A stretch of 26,565 nucleotides of DNA from Geobacter sp. (GTDB lineage Bacteria > Desulfobacterota > Desulfuromonadia > Geobacterales > Geobacteraceae). The stretch is taken from the NCBI GenBank assembly GCA_003857395.1, contig RPRC01000119.1:1-26565 (forward strand), given 5' to 3'. Below the pieces are notes generated by a model, which was not told the DNA's origin, made no database searches, and was given only the letters and a program-made list of their open reading frames with translations. Positions 1-6,348 of this stretch are shown here, in pieces (positions within the stretch are counted from its first letter, which is position 1; each line of letters begins with the position of its first letter). A program made the translations under genes and the position numbers.

Positions 1-950
1 AGCAAAGCCAGTTTTCGTGCCCCCTTGTTATAGATCAGAATCACCGTGCCGTGCCGCTCCTTGGAAAGTGCATAGACCGTCCAGAGCAGCTCATCGATGG
101 ATTCAGCATCAATGCTTTCAGCCAGAAACGAACGAAAGATGTCCGGATCAAAAATCGCCCAGGTACCCTTGCGCCGAACAAGCAGCGTAGCCGGGCTGTT
201 CAACACCTCGATCTCGGAGGCCTCATTGACCGTCACGGCAAATGCTCCATGTCCGGCGCGCCGGACAAGCGAAAAGATTTCCCGCTGCGTCAGGCGTTCA
301 ATATCGGTGTGCATCACTGTCGGAGAGGTGCGCAGGATTCCGGTCACCTGCATCTGGATATTGGCGACAAAGAAAAGGTTGCTGCCGTCAACGAAACGGT
401 ACGGCAAGGGGTTACGGAAAAACTCGGGGGTAATGTCTTCATGCGGCTGCAGGGGAATCAAAGTGTGGTGTCGCTCCCTCACCAATTTAAGCAGCAGGGG
501 CGGCGTAGTGCGGTGCACGATGAAACCGGTTGTTGCCGGTTTTCCTTCGTAGCGTTGGTACGAGAGGTTTTTCAGCAGCTGAATCAGTTGCTGAATCGGC
601 CAGAAGCCTTTGCGGTGGTCTCCCCGCAGCGAGCGGGCCACGGTAATGTCCATGATTGAAGCCAAAAGCGCTGTACGGAAATGCGCTGTGTACCCTTCTT
701 GCTGGAAGCCGCTGAACATGCCCGAGAAGGCGGTCAACAACTCCCGGCAGAAGGCCGTCTCGCTACGGGTGAAGGAGAGCTCCTCCCTCCGGGCCAGAAA
801 ACAATAGGGACGATCCTCAATGAAGAGACGCTCGCGGAAGGTTTTTGCATCAACGGCAATTTCGCTATCGCCGGGGAGCAGGTCTACAGCGGCACCGCCT
901 AAAAATGAGCTGATTTTGCTCCTGAAGGCATCGAATACGTGAATTGGCAT
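1..950 (-). CDS. DAC-like (DisA_N/DACNV-type) sensor or cyclic-dinucleotide synthase-like protein, 3' part missing
   Basis: I translated the minus strand from the ATG at 950, which has GAGG six bases upstream. The frame stays open for 316 codons to the window edge, so the C-terminus is missing. The protein is soluble, with no signal peptide or membrane segment. Its middle part has alternating strands and helices without a familiar motif. The last visible residues (about 285-316: a DELLWTVYALSKERHG stretch, then TVILIY) resemble the start of the diadenylate cyclase fold, where a helix ending in an Arg-x-Gly turn leads into a hydrophobic strand. Families of this build have a long N-terminal sensor region (DACNV/DACNH type) before a DAC domain. 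The catalytic DGA and RHR motifs would lie beyond the edge, so activity cannot be judged. The family call is by pattern recognition; that a protein is encoded here is much surer. Confidence 0.6.
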   Translation of the reverse strand, partial: MPIHVFDAFRSKISSFLGGAAVDLLPGDSEIAVDAKTFRERLFIEDRPYCFLARREELSFTRSETAFCRELLTAFSGMFSGFQQEGYTAHFRTALLASIMDITVARSLRGDHRKGFWPIQQLIQLLKNLSYQRYEGKPATTGFIVHRTTPPLLLKLVRERHHTLIPLQPHEDITPEFFRNPLPYRFVDGSNLFFVANIQMQVTGILRTSPTVMHTDIERLTQREIFSLVRRAGHGAFAVTVNEASEIEVLNSPATLLVRRKGTWAIFDPDIFRSFLAESIDAESIDELLWTVYALSKERHGTVILIYNKGARKLAL

Positions 951-997
951 GATGAGCCTCGGTGTAGAAAAATTTCAATGCCAGGTTGTTCTGACAA

Positions 998-1023
998 TGT
1001 ATTCCGGGGATCGCTGGAATACA
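998..1023. repeat. Short inverted repeat between divergently read leader and patatin gene end
   Basis: TGTATTCC (998-1005) and GGAATACA (1016-1023) form a perfect 8-bp inverted repeat with a 10-base centre, 48 bases upstream of the DAC-like gene. It could be an operator or a small hairpin in that gene's 5' leader. There is no T-run, so it is not an obvious terminator for the patatin gene that ends at 1176. Confidence 0.3.
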
Positions 1024-1175
1024 CACTATCTGGTGAAGACCCTTAATCGAACAACAGGCTTCCATTTCCGACAGTCTTGGTAAATTGGAGTAACTATACC
1101 GCAAATCCGAGAAGATTCAGAAGCAAACATTGATTACTGGCAGGCACCCGATCGTGATATCATTTCCCCTTTCCC

Positions 1176-2672
1176 CTATTTCCCACTCTCATACGCTGGA
1201 AGCGCCCTGCAGACCTCATCGATCAAAACAGGATCGATAATAATCTGCCGCGGCTTCCAGGCAGGATCCAGACGCTTCATCCCGGCGACAAATTCGTCCG
1301 AGCTCATGAGCAGGTACCCGGCTGTGGCTCGAAGGAGATCCACTGTTTTGTCCGAAAGCGAGAAAGAGGTCGGAAGCCCCTGCAGGCAGGTGCGCAGGTA
1401 GGCATCCGGGATATCGTCGAAGGTAAGCTCGGCAAAGGTAAAATCAGTGGTTAAAGGGTTCGTGATCTGCAGAGCATCGGGATATTTGGCGAGCCGCTTG
1501 TTGCAGGAATCAACCGTACGGGAAAGCTGCTTCATGGAAGTGAAATGCCCATCGATCATCTCGATGCTGTCGAAGGAAACATCATCCATGGGCCCGCCGG
1601 TAATGACGTCCAGAACAGCCCCGATCCCCGGGGGGGAACTCTTGGCATCCCAGGCTCTCTGCTTGGTCGTCTTGGCATTGGCCGCAATCACCATCAGCCG
1701 CCCCAACTGCCCGAGGTTGGCGTAATTGAGAACGCTCCACGGACTGTCTGTTGTGGTCACCGCCTGAAACGGCCCCCTGAGCCCAAGATTGTCCGAAAGT
1801 CCGCCGTCCAGCAGATGCACAAAACGCCGGTCCGGGTCACGGTACGATTGTGCTGCCGCCGCCTCGGCAACGCGCCGTTTCGGGTTTTGCCCCCGATCCA
1901 GGGCAGGGCCGATCCATTCGGGGAGCGCTCCGCAATCGTTCTTGTAATTGTCCAGGGTAAGCGGCGCGAAAGCTACCGGAAAATTTGAAGAAGCGGCGAC
2001 CGCACGGGAAACCGTCACATCGGAGAGGTTTGAGCAGAGGAGATCGAACTGATCCTGGGTGAACTCAAAGCGGTGATTGATGCTGATGTCGGTAGCATTG
2101 AGAACCAGGAAAGGGACACTCCCCTGGGGCCTCTTCAGCAGGTCTGCGAAGGTCTTTCCCTCGAAGACCGTGTCATTGTAGTACTCGTCAGCCATATCTA
2201 TACGGCTGAAATCAGGTGATGCGAGCCGGACCCAGTTGTACGGATTGAACAGCCTCAGGATCAGACCGCTCTGGATGTTCCGGTAAAGGAAGCGCTGTGG
2301 GAACTCGCTGTAGAACCTCTCGGGAAAGAGGGCATAATAGGCCGAGGTGAAGCTCCCGCCCGAGACCGACGAGATAATCTCCACGTCATCCAGCAGCCTT
2401 CGTTTCGACCCGTCCTTTGCGGAATACTCCACCAAACGGAGCTCCTCCATCAGCCCGAAGGAAAAGGCCGCGGCACGGGTTCCGCCACCCGAGAAGGCCA
2501 AAATTACGAAGGGCTTGTCATTGGTCGGCGCTGGTCGAATTACACTGTACCGGTAGCCAGTCTCTGGGGAAATGGCCCCGAGGGGAGGATTTTCGTGGTA
2601 GTGGGCGCAGCCGGCACAGAGCACCGCCATTGCGATGGACAACCTTTGCAGGACAGTTCTCACGTTTCGCAT
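1176..2672 (-). CDS. Patatin-like phospholipase, predicted lipoprotein
   Basis: 498 residues from the ATG at 2672. The frame is open further upstream, but this start puts a lipoprotein signal at the N-terminus (lipobox AVLCAGC, modified Cys at residue 22) and has GGAGG about 10 bases upstream. Patatin features appear in order: the oxyanion-hole loop SGGGTR at 61-66, the nucleophile in VSGGS (Ser104; the usual first Gly of GxSxG is Ser here) and the catalytic Asp in DGG (289-291). Together they form a Ser-Asp dyad acyl hydrolase, expected to act on membrane phospholipid or another acyl ester. The lipid anchor places it at the inner or outer membrane facing the periplasm. It overlaps the preceding small gene by 13 bases, so the two are probably translationally coupled. 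Substrate is not evident. Confidence 0.9.
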   Translation of the reverse strand: MRNVRTVLQRLSIAMAVLCAGCAHYHENPPLGAISPETGYRYSVIRPAPTNDKPFVILAFSGGGTRAAAFSFGLMEELRLVEYSAKDGSKRRLLDDVEIISSVSGGSFTSAYYALFPERFYSEFPQRFLYRNIQSGLILRLFNPYNWVRLASPDFSRIDMADEYYNDTVFEGKTFADLLKRPQGSVPFLVLNATDISINHRFEFTQDQFDLLCSNLSDVTVSRAVAASSNFPVAFAPLTLDNYKNDCGALPEWIGPALDRGQNPKRRVAEAAAAQSYRDPDRRFVHLLDGGLSDNLGLRGPFQAVTTTDSPWSVLNYANLGQLGRLMVIAANAKTTKQRAWDAKSSPPGIGAVLDVITGGPMDDVSFDSIEMIDGHFTSMKQLSRTVDSCNKRLAKYPDALQITNPLTTDFTFAELTFDDIPDAYLRTCLQGLPTSFSLSDKTVDLLRATAGYLLMSSDEFVAGMKRLDPAWKPRQIIIDPVLIDEVCRALPAYESGK

Positions 2673-2893
2673 TGGAACGGTACCTCCAGGGGTGAAATAG
2701 GGTCGGTGTCCGTAATCTGGACCAACCGGCTTACACATTCCTTCCCGTCTGAACACTGCAGGGAGACAAAGTGGAGCCCCCTGTTGCATTGCTTGACCAG
2801 GAGATTTCCTGCATCATCCTTGTTGGGACCCTGATCCTTGCCGTCAAGCTTCACCTCTCCCCTTTGCGGGCATGGGCATTGGAAAAATTCCAT
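2660..2893 (-). CDS. Small cysteine-rich protein upstream of and overlapping the patatin gene
   Basis: 77 residues. The ATG at 2893 is preceded by AAAGGAG with a 7-base spacer, as good a ribosome binding site as any in the window. Six cysteines are present (6, 8, 36, 47, 53, 75), with a CPCP start that suggests metal or disulfide binding. There is no signal peptide or membrane segment. The stop TGA lies inside the patatin signal-peptide codons (13-base overlap), an operon-like arrangement. I do not recognise the family. Because the lipoprotein start is buried in this frame, the small gene might also serve mainly to couple translation. Confidence 0.6.
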   Translation of the reverse strand: MEFFQCPCPQRGEVKLDGKDQGPNKDDAGNLLVKQCNRGLHFVSLQCSDGKECVSRLVQITDTDPISPLEVPFQCET

Positions 2894-3008
2894 GTCTGGT
2901 CTCCTTTGTCATCTCAACTCTCACCGTCCACCCGTGGTGGAGGAAGAGATGTTCCTTGCTACGCGGGTTCCAGCCTGCAGCAGACTCTCACCACCTGTCA
3001 GCCTGCCA

Positions 3009-3974
3009 TCAGACGACAAACCTCCGCAACTCTATCCCGAACTGCTCCGCGAGATTATAGGATATGCCGTGGACCGTGCCCTCTCCGTTGGCGATGCAGA
3101 GTTTTCTATTCCTAACATCCTCGCGCCAGCGGGCCTTGGCCGCATCGGCGCGGCGGTTGGCGACAATTCGCAGTCGGGTCACCTCCGCATCATCTTCCTC
3201 CAGACCGGGTGATATAGCCTGGAAATCGGCAAGTATGTGCCCTTTTACCACACTGCTGATGCTTCCGTTCTGCACCAGGATATCGAACATGAGAGCCACG
3301 CCCCGCTCCGACCAGAGACGGTAGTCGACGCACAGTTGCCGGGCGGCTCGATACAAGGCATTGGCCGAAGCCACCTCGATCCGCTGGAACTCGTCGCTCC
3401 GGCCAAGGGACTTGAACATGCCGCGCCATGGCTCGTAGAGAAAATGCTTGGTCGGGTGCTGGATGGAACGGGCAAAGGACATCAGGTCCGACTTCCCGCC
3501 CTGAAGTTTTGAGCTGACAAGGTCGAAGCGGTCCTGGAATATCGACCGCGAACGCTCAGCGTGTTCGTTGAACATTTGCTTCAACAGCGGCTGCAGCGAC
3601 CCCTGTCCGAAATTCCACTGTAACACGCCGAAGCTGATTCCCTGGCCGTCAAAGTCGCCGGAGACACCGGCAAAGCAGTCGGGGATGCCGGTACCGGTCT
3701 CGTACGAACCGGTGAGGGAAAGACAGCGATAATCGAGTGGCTGGTACCCGATCGACGGTCGCGGCACCTCCCCCCCAACCAGTTTTCCCCAGGTGAGGGA
3801 ACCGACGATACCGTCCACCTCCAGTCCCTCCCGCTCCTGGAAGAGCTTCACCGCCCCTTCGGTACCGCCGCCGAAATCGCCGTCAAGCGGACCGAGGTAG
3901 ATGCCGAGCAACTGCAGTTTCGCCTGGATTTTCCGAACCTCTTCACCCTTTGAGCCGAGTCTGTATGCTGGCAT
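3009..3974 (-). CDS. Peptidoglycan-binding protein with lysozyme-like (GH46/chitosanase-like) hydrolase domain
   Basis: 321 residues. The ATG at 3974 has AGGAG five bases upstream. Residues 5-66 are a PG_binding_1 domain: three-helix pattern, GDFGGGTEGAVKLFQ core and a DGIVGSLTWGKL end. Residues 75-300 resemble a lysozyme-superfamily hydrolase: an acidic residue in GSYETG (Glu92), then a D-x-D-G-x-G turn (Asp107/Asp109) leading into FGVLQW, like the Glu/Asp pair of GH46 chitosanases. The tail (RRADAAKARW through ISYNLAEQF) is typical of proteins annotated only as peptidoglycan-binding. There is no signal peptide, so it acts in the cytoplasm or leaves by a non-Sec route. It lies 115 bases upstream of the small Cys-rich/patatin pair on the same strand. 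The domain calls are good; the substrate is inferred. Confidence 0.8.
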   Translation of the reverse strand: MPAYRLGSKGEEVRKIQAKLQLLGIYLGPLDGDFGGGTEGAVKLFQEREGLEVDGIVGSLTWGKLVGGEVPRPSIGYQPLDYRCLSLTGSYETGTGIPDCFAGVSGDFDGQGISFGVLQWNFGQGSLQPLLKQMFNEHAERSRSIFQDRFDLVSSKLQGGKSDLMSFARSIQHPTKHFLYEPWRGMFKSLGRSDEFQRIEVASANALYRAARQLCVDYRLWSERGVALMFDILVQNGSISSVVKGHILADFQAISPGLEEDDAEVTRLRIVANRRADAAKARWREDVRNRKLCIANGEGTVHGISYNLAEQFGIELRRFVV

Positions 3975-4040
3975 GTGAACTCCTGTCTGTGACTGGAATT
4001 TTGAAAAAATGTACCAACGCTGCTTTTGGAGCCGTCACTG

Positions 4041-5300
4041 CTAGCCCAACGCCCCGTTCCAGACCTCGAAGTTGTAGGGCCCGTTTTCCTCCGGCTTGAA
4101 CAGCGCGACGTAGCTGAGAACATGCCAGCCGACGAATTCGCGACTCGCGGGGTCGAAGACTACCTTGTTCCAGGTTTTCCTCCAGGTACCGGTGTTGAAA
4201 TAGACCTTGTCCTGGACGGATCCTTCTTTCGTTGGCTCCTGGTCCATGGGTATGACAAGCTGATTGTGAGTATGGCCATACAGAACGAAATTAGCCTCCC
4301 GGGAGCGTACTCTCGGTTCAATAAAGGCTTTTTCGTGGTAGTCTCCTTCAATCCTCGAGGGTATGAACCTGTCTTTAAGTTCGGTTACTTTTTCCAGAAG
4401 CTTCTTGGAGGTTCGGGAGGAGAGATGAAGGGCAACCTGCAGCAGATCAATGGTATCAGGCAAAAAAGGTATATCCTGGTTTTTTATGAAGGGAATCTCG
4501 AAAAACTCGTCAACGCATTGCTCCCAGGATTTCTCGATCAACTGGCGGACAGCCTGGTTGTCACACTTGTTCATCACCATGAGAACCCAGGCAGGCGCAT
4601 CGAGAATGGGACGAATATTGTCCAACTCTTTCAGCAGGTCCGAAACCTTTTGCTGTTCACGCGAGGTAACCTTGTTCCGGGTCGCAAGGGCGGTCATGCC
4701 GGCCTCAACCATTTGCGGGTATTTGTTCAGGAGCTCTATAACGATGGCATCTCCCAGGGATGATGCGTTCCGGTCTCCCATGTTGTTGAATTTGTCATAG
4801 ATATCGCCGTGACGGGCAAAGACCTTGTAGTCTGGCTCAAATAATTCACAGGGAAACAGCGGAGCCGTGCCTGACGGAATTCCCAGCGCTTTCGCCACCA
4901 GTCTCCGGCAGCTCGGATACCTGTTCACGATCCAGTCGTGATTGCCGATGATATAGTCAACCTCAAAAGGGATCCTCTTAGCGTTGAAGTAGTTGCGCAA
5001 CTCGCCGAATACCGTCAGTGAATCGGCATTTTTTGCGAGTATCTGCGTCAGAATGTTTTCAACGACGGCTTTCTGCGCATCAGATTCCGGATCCCAGGGC
5101 CGTACGCTCGTGGTGAGCCATTGGGTGGAGCGAATGATGTCGAAGATGTCCCCTAAGAGGACGATCCGCACCTCCTGCAGCGGTGAAGCCGTCTCCACGA
5201 TTTTTTTCAGCTGATCAGCGAAGATCGTGAAGGCCGTCGGTTTTATCGTCTCCCCTGAACTGCCGTCGGTTAAATGAACATCACTCAAGAACATCAGCAT
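4041..5300 (-). CDS. Calcineurin-like metallophosphoesterase
   Basis: 419 residues from the ATG at 5300, chosen because GGAGG sits 8 bases upstream and because the metal motif DVH follows at once. An ATG at 5306 is too close to that site. Family motifs run in order: SDVHL (Asp7, His9), LLGDIFD (50-54), IGNHDW in the middle and YGHTHNQ near the C-terminus, giving the full two-metal binding set. It should hydrolyse a phosphomonoester or phosphodiester in the cytoplasm. A long insert between the GNHD and GHTH motifs (helical, charged) is larger than in the minimal UDP-diacylglucosamine hydrolase type, so the substrate is not predictable. The frame is open to 5399, but that extension runs into a palindromic repeat and is not counted as coding. 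Confidence 0.88.
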   Translation of the reverse strand: MLMFLSDVHLTDGSSGETIKPTAFTIFADQLKKIVETASPLQEVRIVLLGDIFDIIRSTQWLTTSVRPWDPESDAQKAVVENILTQILAKNADSLTVFGELRNYFNAKRIPFEVDYIIGNHDWIVNRYPSCRRLVAKALGIPSGTAPLFPCELFEPDYKVFARHGDIYDKFNNMGDRNASSLGDAIVIELLNKYPQMVEAGMTALATRNKVTSREQQKVSDLLKELDNIRPILDAPAWVLMVMNKCDNQAVRQLIEKSWEQCVDEFFEIPFIKNQDIPFLPDTIDLLQVALHLSSRTSKKLLEKVTELKDRFIPSRIEGDYHEKAFIEPRVRSREANFVLYGHTHNQLVIPMDQEPTKEGSVQDKVYFNTGTWRKTWNKVVFDPASREFVGWHVLSYVALFKPEENGPYNFEVWNGALG

Positions 5301-5330
5301 TTTCATTCCCTCCCTGTCGCTCAATTGTGT

Positions 5331-5446
5331 TATTACGACGGCAATTAAACATATCAATGGTAGGGGCAGTGCATGCCCTGCCCAATTGGGGCACGGCAAG
5401 CAGCGCCCCTACATCAGGGTTGTACTGTTTAATTGCCGGAGTAATA
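5331..5446. repeat. 116-bp palindromic (MITE-like) element, copy A
   Basis: The ends are near-perfect inverted repeats of about 21 bp (TATTACGACGGCAATTAAAC at the left; its counterpart at the right differs at the two bases after TATTAC). An inner inverted pair built on GTAGGGGC/GCCCCTAC flanks a central CCCAATTGGGG. The reverse complement recurs at 12518-12633 with two differences in 116 bases. A TA dinucleotide lies at each end, which could be a target duplication. No ORF is carried. It lies between the GRE activase and the phosphoesterase and may form a hairpin that separates the two transcripts. Confidence 0.85.
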
Positions 5447-5454
5447 TGCCGCTA

Positions 5455-6348
5455 CTAAGGTTGCAGTTGACTCCTGAACAACTCCCCCATCCTCCTTTCT
5501 TCCTCCCGAGCCATGAAAGACTCGAGAATCTCCGGTTGTAGCGACTGTCCCAGCAGCCGCCGCTTCTCAATCCCCCCCGGATTAAACGGGAGAAGCTGGC
5601 ACGAGGTAATCCCGAGCTCCCTCAGGAATTGCGCAATCTCGGTCAGATTCAGTTCCGTTGCCGTGATTCCCGGCACTAGAGGCACTCGTGGGACCAGCCT
5701 CTCGCCCATTTCACGGGACAGCGCCGAAAAGTTAGCCAGGATCTGCTCGTTACTGATGCCGGTATATCTCCGGTGGGAGGCGGTATTGTGGAGCTTCAGG
5801 TCAAAATAGACCAGGTCGAGACAGGGGAGAAGATGGCGCCGAAAGAGACTGAGATCAAAGGCGCCGCAGGTTTGAAGAGCTGTAGAGATATTTTGCTTCT
5901 TCAGGGTCTGCAGAACGGTGGACAGGTATTCGACATGCAGGGTCGGTTCACCGCCGGAGAAGGTAACTCCTCCTGTCCCCCGGTAGAAACCCCTGTCCAA
6001 CATCAGGATGCGCACCAGTTCCTCAACCGGGTAGTGCCTGCCGCTCAACCTGCGCGCGTTACTCGGACACTCCTCCGCGCAGGCTCCGCAGGCAGTGCAT
6101 CTTTCCCGGTGGAGCGTTACTACGGGCAAAACTTCCGACGCCCCGCCTGGACAGACCGCACGGCAGGCATGACAGCCAACACAAGCCCTGGCATCCCAGA
6201 AGATCTCCGCCTCCGTCCGCAGCGATTCCGGGTTGTGGCACCAAATGCAGGAAAGAGGACAGCCCTTGAAAAATACGGTCGTTCTGATGCCGGGACCGTC
6301 ATCCATGGAACCATGGCGAATATCGAAGATCAGGGGGAGGCTCATCAT
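5455..6348 (-). CDS. Glycyl-radical enzyme activating enzyme (radical SAM, PflA family)
   Basis: 297 residues. Generates the glycyl radical on its partner enzyme using S-adenosylmethionine and a reduced 4Fe-4S cluster. The radical SAM cluster motif is CPLSCIWC (Cys30, 34, 37). Two ferredoxin-type 4Fe-4S sites follow in an insert (Cys56/59/62/66 and Cys84/87/90/94), as in activases of eliminase-type GREs rather than the short PflA of pyruvate formate-lyase. The SAM-binding SGGEP is at 131-135. The start codon overlaps the stop of the GRE gene (ATGATGA context), so the pair is translationally coupled; an in-frame second ATG follows immediately. Expected to be cytoplasmic, oxygen-sensitive and specific for the adjacent GRE. 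Confidence 0.95.
   Translation of the reverse strand: MMSLPLIFDIRHGSMDDGPGIRTTVFFKGCPLSCIWCHNPESLRTEAEIFWDARACVGCHACRAVCPGGASEVLPVVTLHRERCTACGACAEECPSNARRLSGRHYPVEELVRILMLDRGFYRGTGGVTFSGGEPTLHVEYLSTVLQTLKKQNISTALQTCGAFDLSLFRRHLLPCLDLVYFDLKLHNTASHRRYTGISNEQILANFSALSREMGERLVPRVPLVPGITATELNLTEIAQFLRELGITSCQLLPFNPGGIEKRRLLGQSLQPEILESFMAREEERRMGELFRSQLQP

Noticed and set aside
51..659. Long plus-strand open frame
   Set aside because: It is antisense to the DAC-like coding frame, has no ribosome binding site and shows no protein-like domain.
865..1104. Minus-strand 79-codon frame across the DAC-like gene start
   Set aside because: It overlaps the better-supported coding frame and has no ribosome binding site or recognisable feature.
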